Of a DNA stretch of 64,000 nt, positions 33,401-44,890 are shown one piece after another. Made by a program: the position numbers and the translations under genes. The DNA lies in assembly GCA_947044405.1 (NCBI GenBank), contig CAMRHE010000054.1, positions 7,021,501 to 7,085,500 of the forward strand, given 5' to 3'. Each line of letters starts with the position of its first letter. The first letter of the stretch is position 1. Source of the stretch: Leptodactylus fallax (taxonomy: Eukaryota; Chordata; Amphibia; Anura; Leptodactylidae). The notes beneath the pieces were generated by a model that was not told the DNA's origin, ran no database searches, and saw only the letters and a program-made list of their open reading frames with translations.

Positions 33401-34972
33401 TTGTACTAATTTTTAAATAAAAAGACAATCCCTTTAAAATATTCAGGCTGCATTCAGATAGCTGTAATATGTCTGCATTTTAGTGTCCGTATTACAGCCA
33501 CAAATCTTATCCCAACCATGGGTCTAGAACTAAATAAGCAGAAATTGGTTGCTAGAGAAGGATTTTCAGCCATAATACATACACATGCAGCAACTGAAAT
33601 AGCCTTAGCCTTACTGATGCCATAACAATAGAATTGTTACCTCCATTTCTAATCACTATTCCTCAGGCCCTAACCATTAATATTTCAATATTATTTATTG
33701 GTTTTGATCTTTTAGTGATGTTCTTATTCTTTTCACAATCTGGATGCTATATCTCAGAATGGCTATGAAAAGACTCTTTCACTGCACCCTCTAAACTAAA
33801 TCTATGTAAGCTAATTAATTATGCTAAGCTTTTGCATTTACAACAATGTTCCCTAAGTTTCTGCAGCATTATAGCACAGCTTTCCCTGAGATACTGAACT
33901 ACAATACATACAAAATTCTTTGTGATAACCTAGAAACAACATAGTTACTACAGCTTCAGAAAATTCTAAAGAGTCTCAGCTCCATTTCTTTACTCTATCA
34001 GACAGGATAAGAGTAAGGTCACATGAGAAAAGGGAAAGTTTTGTCATGCTAATCATCCATATGGAAACTGTGAAGGTGTGAAAGATGGATTCCGTCACTT
34101 CACATAAAGGTGGAAATAAATGGGATATTCTCTGTGTCCAGCCGATGAACTTTTACTACACAATTTAAACTACATTTAAAGCTGGGGTGCCATAATATTA
34201 AATACTGCTCGGAGACCACAAACAAAAACTTGTACTCTAGAAGAACAATTATTCTATTGCATGAGCAATGCCCCTTGAGCACTACTGACGTGCCTCTGCC
34301 TTTTATGCCCTTGAGTTGGTGCGGCCTGCCTTGTGTTGGCTAAACTTCAACCCTTTCCAAACTCAACTGAACAGTAAAATATTCTTCTAGTATATTACAT
34401 AAGGAGCTATTGAGAAGGATGTAACTGACTTCAAAGTGTAACTGATTTTACTTCCTTTTATTAAAACATAAATTGTTACAGCTAGTATTACTTGTTTTAC
34501 TTTATATGATTTTATAGTAATAATATCTTTTATTTCACTGTCCCCGCCTAACACTGCTTGTAATCACAGAATGCTACAATGCTCTGCTGAATCCCTCTTC
34601 TATCTCTCTTCAAAGCATGATCCCTCTACCTGCTCACTATCTAAACAATTGGCAGAGATAGAAATGGGGAGTATCAGAAGAAAAAATTTAGACACAAGTT
34701 TTTTAACAAAAGTTATTATCACTATAAAATCATATACAGAGGGCTGGAACAGGAGAATCAGGCTACCCTCTGAAAGTAATAATGGCCATTGTCAGTGTAG
34801 ATAGTACAAAGATTCTGTCTGGTTGTAACCCAACAAAGTTGTGGACTGTGCTTTATAGAGCACAGGAAGACCTGTATAAACATAACTGAGGCAATGGTCA
34901 TGCCAGATACATGACTGAAAAATCCACCTTTTAATACTCTGTGGCTCAAAATCGCAAGTGGTCAGAGGCCTC
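30405..34972. other. Unassigned non-coding DNA, 4.6 kb
   Basis: The longest stretch without a recognised element. Short chance frames occur on both strands (107 codons at 31134-31457, 136 codons at 32908-33318), with low-complexity composition and no domain. 33445-33510 resembles one arm of a hAT-like MITE ('ggctgcattcagatagctgt'). Confidence 0.35.
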
Positions 34973-35115
34973 TAAACTGGTTTCCTCCGACACTCCAAAG
35001 ACATACAGATAAAGAATTTAGATTGTGAGCCCTATACGGGACAGTGTCTACAATATCTGTAAAAGCACTGCGGAATATGATTGTGCTATATAAGTAAGCA
35101 AAATAAATAAGAAAT
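34973..35115 (+). repeat. SINE/L2-type retroposon, copy 2
   Basis: Shares 'tttcctccgacactccaaag', 'agattgtgagccctatacgg' and 'gcactgcggaatatgattgt' with the antisense copy at 29725-29936, ending in 'gctatataagtaag' and an A-rich AAATAAATAAG tail. Confidence 0.6.
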
Positions 35116-35496
35116 AAACCAAATGCATCCTGACCCTTCCCTTCTGTTCTCCAGTCAGAGGAGTCTCGACTCCTCAGACTGGATACTCAGACTCAGACTT
35201 ACAGCAGAAAGGAATCTTTCAGTGCAAAAATCTGAATGCAGAATGTGAAGGTAATCTCTAGACTGGTGTAAAAATCATAGCTTCAAACAATTCGGTCAAC
35301 CCGTAAAAGTACATCTATCTAGTATACAAAGTTAGTTTATATATCTAGTGTACTTACTGTTACTGTTGCAATGCTGAAGTATTATTATTAGAATGTGGTA
35401 TATTAATTAACATAATTTGAACTAGAAAGCTTATTTAAAACTAGTACTAATAATACTTATATGACTATTATAAAATAAAATAAGAATAATTATCAT

Positions 35497-35524
35497 CAAT
35501 AATAATAATAATAATAATAATAAT
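35497..35524. repeat. (AAT)n microsatellite
   Basis: About nine AAT units. Confidence 0.9.
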
Positions 35525-35566
35525 ACAAATAGATAATAACAATGAATTGGTGGTACCAAATATTAA

Positions 35567-35786
35567 AGAGGACCTTTCATGTTCTCATGAAAGTGCGGTT
35601 TTATATACCGCTAGAAAGTCGACTGTCGGCTTTCCTGCTATGTGCCCCGGTGGAGGACTAACGGCATCAATATCTCCTCCACTGGGGCACATACTGGGAA
35701 TGCCGACAGTGCTCTGAATTAAGCACACTATCGGCTTTCTAGCGGTATATAAAACCACACTTTCATGAGGACATGAAAGGTCCTCT
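35567..35786. mobile_element. 220-bp TTAA palindromic MITE, joined to the next element
   Basis: TTAA at 35563-35566 and 35787-35790. Ends AGAGGACCTTTCATGTTCTC and its inverse; 'tataccgctagaaagtcgac', 'ctgtcggctttcc' and 'gtgccccggtggag' all return inverted. The outer 80 bp match the outer arms of 23656-24221, so it is a shorter member of that family. Its right TTAA is also the left TTAA of the element starting at 35791. Confidence 0.8.
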
Positions 35787-35790
35787 TTAA

Positions 35791-36220
35791 AGAGGACCTT
35801 TCACCATCTCCACCCATTCATGTTCTTAGAATCTGTTAATAGGTGCTGCTCCACTGATTCCAGCGCAGTTGGAATTTTCTCTCTATCCCCCACCGTTCCC
35901 GAGCAACAAGTGCAGTTTTGATGCCTGCTGTGCTATTTAAGCTCTGTTATGAGCAGTGTCAGGCAGGGGGTGTGATTCAGAGCTCCAATCAAAGGTAGCC
36001 ATTGTCAGAGCTCAGAGTCACACCCCGTGCCTGTTCCTACCTGATACCACCCTTCTGACAGTACAGAGCCTTAATAGCATATGATACACCAAAACTAATA
36101 GCACTGATTGCTCAGGAACGGTGAGGGCTAGAGAAAAAAAATAAAATTGTGCCAGAATCAGTAGAGGGGAGGCAATTAATGTAAAGAGCCAGACTTGTTG
36201 GATATGATGAAAAGTCCTCT
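35791..36220. mobile_element. 430-bp TTAA MITE sharing a TTAA with its neighbour
   Basis: TTAA at 35787-35790 and 36221-36224. Ends AGAGGACCTTTCACCATCTC and the inverse of GATGAAAAGTCCTCT. The arms pair imperfectly ('cactgattccagcgcagttg' / 'attgtgccagaatcagtag', 'cgttcccgagcaacaag' / 'attgctcaggaacgg'). Another copy of the same family starts at 54397. Confidence 0.75.
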
Positions 36221-36224
36221 TTAA

Positions 36225-36715
36225 ACTTAACACCTATCCATAGGACAGGTAATAAGTCTCTGATTAGTGGGTCCTGACCACTAGCACCTCCACTGATCAC
36301 AAGAACGGGGTCATGCGTCTCCACATATGAATAGAGATGAGCAGGTGCACTCCATTCAACATTACGCAATGCAAACAACAGTATTGTGCTTGTATTGACT
36401 GCGTAGCAGTCCCATATAAATGGATGCAGCAGCAGTTAGGATGCTGAACTGCCACTCGATTCAGACAGAGAGACACAAAACTCAGTGTCAGTGTAACATA
36501 TGTCAAGTACACTTATCTGCTGCATAATAACCTAAACTTTACTGGGGTTCACTCTTTGACTAGTTTATTATGGACACAGTATGTCTACACCAGCTTACAT
36601 ACCACATACAACCAATTCTGGTTGTGATATTTTCTACAAATGCCCCTTGTGTTTGTAGCTGGAATATAGGCTATACTTTATTTGAAAATCATTATTTTTT
36701 AAACAATACATAGTA
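36225..36715. other. Half of a 'gacctatcc' MITE, then unassigned DNA
   Basis: 36233-36300 ('acctatccataggacaggta', 'gtgggtcctgaccactagca') matches the arm theme of 20230-21185; no partner arm is seen. The rest is unassigned. Confidence 0.4.
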
Positions 36716-38282
36716 CAGTCATGGCCAAAAGTTTTGAGAATGACACAAATATTATATTTTCACATGATCTGCTGCCCTCTGGTTTTTATGTGTGTTTGTC
36801 AGATGTTTTTATCACATACAGAAATATAATTGCATTCATATTATGAGTAACAGAAGCTTATATTGACAGTTAGAATGAGTTAATGCAGCAAGTCAATATT
36901 TGCAGTGTTGACCCTTCTTCTTCAGGACCTCTGCAATTCTCCCTGGCATGCTCTCAATCAACTTCTGGACCAAATCCTGACTGATAGCAGTCCATTCTTG
37001 CAGAATCAATGCTTTAATTTTGTCTGAATTTGTTGGTTTTTGTTTGTCCACCCGTATCTTGATGATTGACCACAAGTTCTCAATGGGATTAAGATCTGGG
37101 GAGTTTCCAGGCCATGGACCCAAAATCTCTATGTTTTGTTCCCTGAGCCATTTAGTTATCACCTTTGCTTTATGGCAAGGTGCTCCATCATGCTGGAAAA
37201 GGCATTGTTGAGCGCCAAACTGCTCTTGGACGGTTGGGAGAAGTTGCTCTTGGAGGACATTCTGGTACCATTCTTTATTCATGGCTGTGTTTTTAGGCAA
37301 GACTGTGAGAGAGCCGATTCCCTTGGCTGAGAAGCAACCCCACACATGAATGGTTTCAGGATGCTTTACAGTTGGCATGAGACAAGACTGGTGGTAGCGC
37401 TCACCTCTTCTTCTCCGAATAAGCTGTTTTCCAGATGTTCCAAACAATCGAAAAGGGGATTCATCAGAGAAAATGACTTTACCCCAGTCCTCAGCAGTCC
37501 ACTCCCTGTACCTTTTGCAGAATATCAGTCTGTCCCTGATGTTTTTTCTGGAGAGAAGTGGCTTCTTTGCTGCCCTCCTTGAGACCAGGCCTTGCTCCAA
37601 GAGTCTCCGCCTCACAGTGCGTGCAGATGCACTCACACCTGCCTGCTGCCATTCCTCAGCAAGCTCTGCACTGCTGGTAGCCCGATCCCGCAGCTGAAAC
37701 ACTTTTAAGAGACGGTCCTGCTGCTTGCTGGTCTTTCTTGGGCGCCCTGGAGCCTTTTTGGCACCAATGGAACCTCTCTCCTTGAAGTTCTTGATGATGT
37801 GATAGATTGTTGACTGAGGTGCAATCTTTCTAGCTGCAATACTCTTCCCAGTTAGGCCATTTTTGTGCAGTGCAATGATGACTGCACGTGTTTCTTTAGA
37901 GATAACCATGGTTAACAGAAGAGAAACAATGATGGCAAGCACCAGCCTCCTTTTAAAGTGTCCAGTGGTGTCATTCTTACTTAATCATGACAGATTGATC
38001 TCCAGCCCTGTCCTCATCAACACCCACACCTGTGTTAATGGAGCAATCACTGAAACGATGTTAGGTGGTCCTTTTAAGGCAGGGCTGCAATGATGTTGAA
38101 ATGTGTTTTGGGGGATAAAGTTCATTTTCTAGGCAAATATTGACTTTGCAAGTGATTGCTGTTAAGCTGATCACTCTTTATAACATTCTGGAGTATATGC
38201 AAATTGACATTAGAAAAACTGAAGCAGTAGACTTTGTAAAAATTTATATTTGTATCATTCTCAAAACTTTTGGCCATGACTG
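36716..38282 (-). mobile_element. Tc1/mariner transposon, DD35E (Traveler-like), apparently complete
   Basis: A 1567-bp element between TA at 36714-36715 and 38283-38284. Ends CAGTCATGGCCAAAAGTTTT and its inverse, perfect over about 25 bp. A second pair of repeats lies about 170 bp inside (GCAAGTCAATATTTGC at 36887-36902, inverse at 38132-38150), so it has the IR/DR layout that binds transposase at two sites per end. One uninterrupted transposase gene lies between them on the minus strand. This is the only element here with both ends and an open gene. Confidence 0.92.
36893..37909 (-). CDS. Tc1-family transposase, DD35E, intact (338 aa)
   Basis: Cut-and-paste transposase acting in the nucleus on the element's own ends. 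Residues 1-115 are the paired-type DNA-binding region: a first helix-turn-helix (1-45), the AT-hook-like GRPRK at 55-59, then a second helix-turn-helix ending near TVRRRLLEQGL. A basic nuclear-import stretch follows (SRKNIRDRL, about 120-128). The DDE domain has Asp149 (FSDESPFRLFG), Asp241 (FQHDGAPCHKA) and Glu277 ([11 protein letters not shown]). There are 35 residues between Asp241 and Glu277, not the usual 34. The glycine-rich box is unusual: HPETIHVWGCF, where most relatives read HGGG....WGCF. I chose ATG at 37909 (MVISKETR, family-typical) over the upstream in-frame ATG at 37942. Length is normal for the family and no stop or frameshift is present. Function is unproven; expression as a transposon gene in a minus-strand orientation is inferred. 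Confidence 0.93.
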   Translation of the reverse strand: MVISKETRAVIIALHKNGLTGKSIAARKIAPQSTIYHIIKNFKERGSIGAKKAPGRPRKTSKQQDRLLKVFQLRDRATSSAELAEEWQQAGVSASARTVRRRLLEQGLVSRRAAKKPLLSRKNIRDRLIFCKRYREWTAEDWGKVIFSDESPFRLFGTSGKQLIRRRRGERYHQSCLMPTVKHPETIHVWGCFSAKGIGSLTVLPKNTAMNKEWYQNVLQEQLLPTVQEQFGAQQCLFQHDGAPCHKAKVITKWLREQNIEILGPWPGNSPDLNPIENLWSIIKIRVDKQKPTNSDKIKALILQEWTAISQDLVQKLIESMPGRIAEVLKKKGQHCKY

Positions 38283-38321
38283 TAGTAAGTACTGACTAAC
38301 ATGAGAACTGTGTTAAGAAAC

Positions 38322-38366
<45 letters not shown>
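38322..38366. repeat. (GATA)n microsatellite
   Basis: About eleven uninterrupted GATA units just outside the Tc1 element. Confidence 0.95.
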
Positions 38367-39102
38367 TTCATAAAAATACTTTTAAAAACATTTACTTACT
38401 AATCTTTAGCAAGGATATTAGTGATGTATAATCCAATATCAACCTGATGACATGTTTGTGGAATAAAGTGAATGAATCTAAATTCTGACCATATGATGAG
38501 CAATGACTGCATATACTGTAGCTTTACAAAAGTGCACATTCCAGAGGTGTGAAGTCCTGGGAAAGCAATCTAGTCTGTTCTTACAGAGAATATGGCCGAG
38601 AAAATCATCTCTTTGTTAAACTTTCCATAAAGCACCCTTTTCATGAAGCCTCAGAAGCCTGAAATAATGGAGCAGCATTCACATTTGGCATTTATAAAAT
38701 AATGTGTTCAACAGACATCATATTAAGAAAAAAATGATAGTGCTACATGCAGCAAAGTAGTACAGGATACACAGTTAAACATGTGCCCAGAACATTCCAA
38801 ATTATAATTTAAGAAAAACTTCTTCCAGGATGAAATGTATTAAGTGACTTCAAATATTTATCATGCACCCCTATTACTATGAAGACTGACAAGGTCCATC
38901 CTCATCCATGATGCTAACTCAAATTTTGGATGTTGTTAAAATTTAATATCCTTTACACCATGGCTTCCTTTAATTGAGGAGTACACCATCTTAGAACTTT
39001 ACACCTGTGATAAACTCCACTGTCAAACGGATCCTATTGACTTATATTAGGTTTATCAGTTTTGCATGAGATTTTATTTATTTATTTATTTATGACTATT
39101 GG
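38367..39102. other. Unassigned non-coding DNA
   Basis: No gene recognised. A (TTTA)n tract at 39074-39094. Confidence 0.35.
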
Positions 39103-39341
39103 GCTTTATGCACATTGAGCCATTCATCTCTATGGCCCTATACACATATATCAGTAAGCCTGATGCAAAGCTCAGGACAGGTCCTATACCTGTTCATTTG
39201 GTGACCCACTGCTCACTAGATGAAGTGAATGGGCCTGTGGAGGTCTCGGGCTGCACACGGCTGTTATCCATGTGCCGTCTGTACCATTTCACCACAGACC
39301 AGGCACATGGACATGGTTGTGTGCATGTAGCCTAAGAATGG
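39103..39341. mobile_element. hAT-like MITE, about 240 bp
   Basis: Left end GGGCTTTATGCACATTGAGC and right end GTGTGCATGTAGCCTAAG form imperfect inverted termini. The inside has 'gcacacggctgttatccatg' and 'ccaggcacatggacatgg'. Non-coding. Confidence 0.5.
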
Positions 39342-40679
39342 CACAACAGATGATATTATAGTTGCCGTCAAAAAAGCAATGAAAATCTAATGGCAACAGT
39401 TTAATTTGGCGATCTTCCATAAATCTAATCTACCAGTTTACAGAACTTCCAACCAAGGTACATGCAAATGACTGAGTAAAATATCCACACATCACTATAC
39501 AGGAAACCTATCATTCTGAAATTGTGTTTCTATACCTATGAAATGTCAGGTTGTCCCATGTGTCAATTTTCGCTCTCGACTGTTACATTCATTGTGACAC
39601 CTCTAGTCCACATGTTGGACATGCAGAACTGCAGACACCCTATACTGTGAATCATCAGGGAATCTTTCCCACCATCCTAAACAACTGTTTAGTGACTGTC
39701 ACTAAGTATATGGAAAAACAGCTGTAGCCAAACAAGTGATAAAACTCTCAGAACTGAAGATACCATACAACTGAGCTTACTAGTCAGTATCCATGAGGAG
39801 CTATTCACCACTGAACAAACGGACACACATTCCACACGATGCTGTGTCATGTCATTCCAAGACTATGGGCCCAGGACAGAATTCCTACAGCTGACACCAC
39901 TAGTTTACACAGCACAACAGCTGAAGCCTGGTAGACCGAGCTGCAATGTATTTCACATTAAGTGGTGGCAACATGGCTTTTAATGCTCAAGAAGGCAATT
40001 GTTTAAGAATAATGGGATTAGTTACTAGGGTTGCACGATACATCGAATTTTCCATGCTATTTCAATACTGTGTGAAGGCAAATGGTTCAATACCAGGAAT
40101 TAATACATTCCAGTACTAAGCTGTGCAGCTTAGCAGCAGATCCCCTCACTACAGTGCATGCCATGTTCTCTGTCTTTAGTGCCTGCCCCAAACCGCAACT
40201 CATCAGTGTGGCACCAGACGCAGCCCAGGTGAGTGGAACATTCCTGCTTCCTTTTTCCACTGCAACCAATGATGATCTCGACTGGGAGGGACTCTTTACG
40301 TGCGAAGAGACAGGGAGGGAAGGAAACGTCACAAGCAGCATAGACAGTGGATTCCTGATGACATGGTGACTGTGTCTGGCAGGTATTAGGTTAACTGTCT
40401 GAAAGAAAGGTAGTAAGCACTTAAAAAACAATGAAATAACTTTATCATTTTGTGTGTGTGGGGGAAGGGGGATGTTGGTGGGTGGCAAAGTTCTGGTGTC
40501 GACAATGATGATGCTACAGTTAGTAGCGAAATCAAACTCACAATTCTGGTATCATGAAATTTCTAGTTACTACTGAGAGACACAGTGAATCACAACTACA
40601 ATTGGTCCTGGGCTTCCATGCCATAGATTTATTTTGGCACTTCAAATCACTAGCACAAGTCAGGTTGCTTCTTTAAGAC
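39342..40679. other. Unassigned non-coding DNA
   Basis: Overlapping frames on the two strands at 40082-40488 have no recognisable domains. A G-rich tract lies at 40452-40472. Confidence 0.35.
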
Positions 40680-41148
40680 GATGTTCACATGTAGGAATTT
40701 AACAATTAATTTGAGGCGCAATCCGCCTCAAAATCTGCCTGAAATCTGCCTCCCATTCATTTCAATGGGAGGCAGTAGCTGATTTTTTCTGCAAGCTGAT
40801 TTTTTCAGGTAGCCGGAAAAATAAGCATCCTGCTAGTTCTTCAGGGGGATTCCACCTAAATGAGAACTCCCACTGAAATAAATAGGAGGCAGAAAATACA
40901 CCTTTTCTGTCAGCTCGGAATTTGACACGGAATTTGTCAAAATCCGCTAATGGAATATAGAATTTAGCCCTGCCCAATAAAAGGCAAAAAAAGTGGCACT
41001 CTTTGAGCAGGGTGCTGATTTTTTCCGCGTCCTGCTGTGATCTCTGCCTCCCATTCAAAACAATAGGAGGCAGATTCAGGACGGAATCTGCCACGAATTC
41101 AGGGGCGGAATCCATTCCCAAATCCGTGGCAGATTCCTCCATGTGAAC
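40680..41148. mobile_element. Palindromic hAT-like MITE, about 470 bp
   Basis: Left end GATGTTCACATGTAGGAATT, right end CTCCATGTGAACATACTC. 'ctgcctcccattcatttcaa' and 'attcaaaacaataggaggca' are paired arms, and 'gaggcagaaaata' lies between. Related in style to the 'ttcacatg' elements. The 126-codon minus frame across it is an artefact. Confidence 0.6.
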
Positions 41149-41870
41149 ATACTCTCATACATGATAGGCCAAGAACAACCCTCCAAGGAAGCCACAGTCA
41201 TATGTGCCTGTTTTTTTTCTTACCATGTTCATAATGGCATCACTGAGAAATGTACCATTGTCTTTTTGATCATCTAAGTGATAAACCATAAAATTAGCTA
41301 TTGCAGGCATCTATGACAGGAAAATCAGATGTTAGCTCCACTGGGATAGAGGTCAACCAAAATGTATGCACTGATGCTAAATAAAATAATAAAGAATAAT
41401 CATGGCAGGAACAAACCTTCATGTCTAAACTAAATAAAAAAGATTATATAAACATTGCATTTCATAACTATTCCCAATTACACTACTAAGGACAGGTAGT
41501 CTCATCCTCTCTGCAATCCTTGGTGGGAAAAACCACTGGTGGCGTGTCATCTACACATGCCACTGATGTTTCTTAAGACTGAAAGGTAAAAACACTAGTC
41601 ATAAGAGAACTCAGGCTGACAATACACACTGGCCAATCCCCCCATACATATGCAGACTAGGCTCACAAAATGGAGACATAAGTAAGGCATTGCCGTACAC
41701 CATGGTGCTGGCTTATTTCCCATGTCAAAACACTGAATGAGCATGCTCAAATCCAACACTGTGATCCTTTTTCCCCAAAATCTGCTATCAGGGAAAACTG
41801 GGACACCCACATGAACATTAGATGTTCGGCTGCTCCTGCTAAAATTGTCAGTCAAATGTGAATAATCAGC
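41149..41870. other. Unassigned non-coding DNA
   Basis: No gene recognised. Confidence 0.35.
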
Positions 41871-41874
41871 TTAA

Positions 41875-42324
41875 AGGGGTTGGCCACTTTCAGACAAATA
41901 TTGAGAGACAAATGTTATTGTTTGTATAATAAAAAGTTGTTCAGTTTTCCAATATACTTTCCCTATCAATTCCTCACGGTTTTCTAGATCTTTGCTTGCT
42001 GTCATTCATTCTGCTTACTCCCAGTGGATACAAATCGGTCCATGGTCATGTGATGGACAGTCCATGGTCATGTGATGGACACAAGTGCACAGCTCATTAC
42101 CAGGCAGCTGTCTGATTACTGTGCTGTGACTATAACAAGCTGTGCACCTGTGTATATGTAACATGATCATGGACTGTACATCACATGACCATGGACTGGG
42201 AGTAAGTAGAATGAATGAAAGGAAGCAGAGATCTAGAAAACTGTGAGGAATTGATATACAAACTTTTTATTATACAAACAATAACATTTGTCTCTCAATA
42301 TTGGTCTGAAAGTGGACGAACCCT
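41875..42324. mobile_element. 450-bp TTAA palindromic MITE
   Basis: TTAA at 41871-41874 and 42325-42328. Ends AGGGGTTGGCCACTTTCAGA and the inverse of the right end, AGGGTTCGTCCACTTTCAGA. Arms match over about 150 bp ('tattgagagacaaatgttat', 'tgtataataaaaagtt', 'tcctcacggttttctagatc'). The middle contains a direct duplication of 'ggtccatggtcatgtgatgg' at about 42036-42077. Kolobok-type ends. Confidence 0.8.
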
Positions 42325-42410
42325 TTAAAGCACTATATTCTCCTTTGCAACCAATGTTTGCTTTTGTCCACATTGCAGATAGTCTGATTCAGTATGCATA
42401 CTCCCTTTCA

Positions 42411-42640
42411 GGCTCTGTTTACATCTGCATATGAGTTTACTTTAGGCGCCTTCATCACAGATTCTGTCTAAAGTCATTAACGAAAAAGTCGTCATTCAGG
42501 AAAATAATGAGTGGGGTCAATAAGGATCTGTTTATTTATATCATGCTACAGATCCATCCCTAAAAGGATTTCCATTTCTCTGTTCCTGTAACAGAACAGA
42601 AAAAATGAAATCCCCCACAAAGATGTGAACACAGTCCTCT
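42411..42640. mobile_element. hAT-like MITE, about 230 bp
   Basis: Left end AGGCTCTGTTTACATCTGCA, right end CAAAGATGTGAACACAGTCC. Paired words 'gatctgt' / 'acagatc' lie near the middle. Non-coding. Confidence 0.5.
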
Positions 42641-44056
42641 ACTTGTTATAATCTCACTAAATGTATATTATCTAGAAGTTAAGGATAGATGGAAGAGGCA
42701 GAACAGGCTACACAAGTTTTGATTGTAGTCACTTAGCATGGAGACACATAGGTTTCTATAGGATATATAGACACATCACAGTAGGGTATTTTAAAACAAC
42801 ACCAATTGCAAACGTGCTCTACTTTTTATTTGAGATATACTGAAGTAATAAAAAATAAATTGGATGAAAAATTGTAGTAAGTATATGAAACAATCATAAA
42901 ATCCTGAGCTGTCACTTTTGTTATCTTCTGAGATAGAATACCACAGCACAGAAAGTTATGCTGCAGAAAGTCAAATTAAACAGTGCTACATCTGTACGTG
43001 TGTGGGACTGCTCAACAATTGAAAAGGACTTATCTGATGAACAGTAAGATTATTAGCTGATGAGATCACCCTCATATAAAGTCAGCACCTCTTAAAACAC
43101 ACCAGTGATGTCATACTATGGGGACTTTTTACAATAAAACTAGAAAGTCTCTGAAATCCTATAGAACTTAATGTGTTTCCCAGACATCCAATTTTTCCTG
43201 CCAGGTACAATATTACTATAAATTTCTGTAAGTAAGCAGATGACGGTACCTTGTAAGCCAGCAGTATTAATATATGTCAAGAGACCAACAAGTGGTCCAG
43301 TTACCTAGGCTTTCCATATATTCAGCAATTTATTAAGTGATGTTAGTGGGGACGATGCTATGACTTCTGCTGGCGGCACTTTGGCCATTTATTAGAGATG
43401 GCTGATGGGTTGTTAGTAGGTGCAATTTCTACCCCCTTTATTAAACACAAGGTGAATGTAAAATGGCTGCCTATACAGTATACAGAAATGGACCACAGCC
43501 AAGTTAGATCTTATTTTTCCAATTATCACACTTTGGTAGGTTCTGTAAGATACATATCATATCAGTCTTATAGTGCTGAATACTAATCCACTTATTGTAT
43601 ACTGTATTCAACACAACACCCTCTTGGTTTTTACCACTGGCTAAGGCCAATGCTCATTTTATATTCATCTCAAACAAAGAACAAAAGATTTCCTGTCAAG
43701 CAAAAAGACCACTTTTGTATATTTTATTTAACAGTTTAGTACACTTCATACAGTAGTCATCTGTTCAGTAAAAAAAAACCTGTAAGCAGTAACTATACTG
43801 TGCAGTGGTATGTAGGTCATCCATTCATAGATGAAAAGCAGCACCAGCAATAGGTTGATTGGTGGCCTGTGCAATACAGGTAATGGATGTTTTTTACCCC
43901 ATGGGGGTCACATATAGTGCAAAAATTATATACAATGCAGCCCAAATAATTCTGCCCTAAAGTACAGTCCTGTATCTATTTTCATTGATAAGTGCTATTC
44001 GAGGTGACAAATCTCAGTGACAAGACGATTAGTGCTAGTGTTGTTCATTTTAGTAG
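42641..44056. other. Unassigned non-coding DNA
   Basis: No gene or repeat recognised. Confidence 0.35.
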
Positions 44057-44060
44057 TTAA

Positions 44061-44886
44061 AGGGGTTCTCCAGGATAAAATGGAATTCCTACACTTATCT
44101 AAACACCCTCCCCCTGCCTACTTTCTAAATGACATATTTTAGCAAAGATGTATAGTTACCCATATCCCTGGGGCAGTCATGTGACCGTCCCAGGCACATT
44201 TTCTGATTATCCAGTGACGTTCCATTTCCCTGTTTTCGGAAATGGAACATCACCTATACTCCCCCTCCCTCTCCATCCCATCATACTTACATGTCTTCCT
44301 CTCCAGGCTTCCCTTCTGGGACGGCTCCTCCTCTTCTTTGTCTCTGCGGGCTCATGTGCAGGCCGGAGGTGCCTCTGACGCCTGCGCAGTAGAGATGGCA
44401 CCTCTGCTGGCGTGTGCATTGGCACTCCATCTTTACTGTTCTGGTGTCGGAAGCACCTCCAGCCTGTGCACACGCTGACAGAGGTGCTATCTCTACTGTG
44501 CAGACATCGGAGGCACCTCCGGCCTGTGCATGAACCCGCAGAGTCAAAGAAGAGAGCCATCCCGCAGAAGGAAGTCTGAAAGGAAGACAGGTAAGTATGA
44601 TGGGTTGGGGGGTAGGCTGAATTAGCTGGGAAGGGCTAGTAGTGGGATAGCTAGGGAGACAGGGAGGGGGTATGAGAGAGGAATGGGGGGAGTGAGAGGG
44701 AGGTAGTGTGAGTCAACCTACAACTAACATGATACATTGCATTAGCTAAGACAACAGGAAGCTACCCATGTAAACAATTGCAGAAGATTCCAGGAGCTCC
44801 CAGAGAAAACCAGAAATCACTCAAAACACTGCTAAAGGTATTTGGGTATTATTTAAAAAAAAATCTTTTTTGCCCTGAAAGCCCCT
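44061..44886. mobile_element. 826-bp TTAA MITE (25101 family)
   Basis: TTAA at 44057-44060 and 44887-44890. Ends AGGGGTTCTCCAGGATAA and the inverse of CCTGAAAGCCCCT. The centre is a GC-rich inverted pair: 'ctgcgggctcatgtgcaggc' at 44345 returns as 'gcctgtgcatgaacccgcag' at 44522, and 'gcgcagtagaga' as 'tctctactgtgc'. The right part (from about 44590) holds 'ggagctcccagaga' and 'aggtatttgggt' shared with 10240-10335 and 25120-25230. The minus frame at 44207-44560 lies across the palindrome and is not a gene. Confidence 0.75.
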
Positions 44887-44890
44887 TTAA

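Noticed and set aside
40082..40488. Overlapping frames on both strands (95 and 133 codons)
   Set aside because: Mutually antisense, with no domain or homology I recognise.
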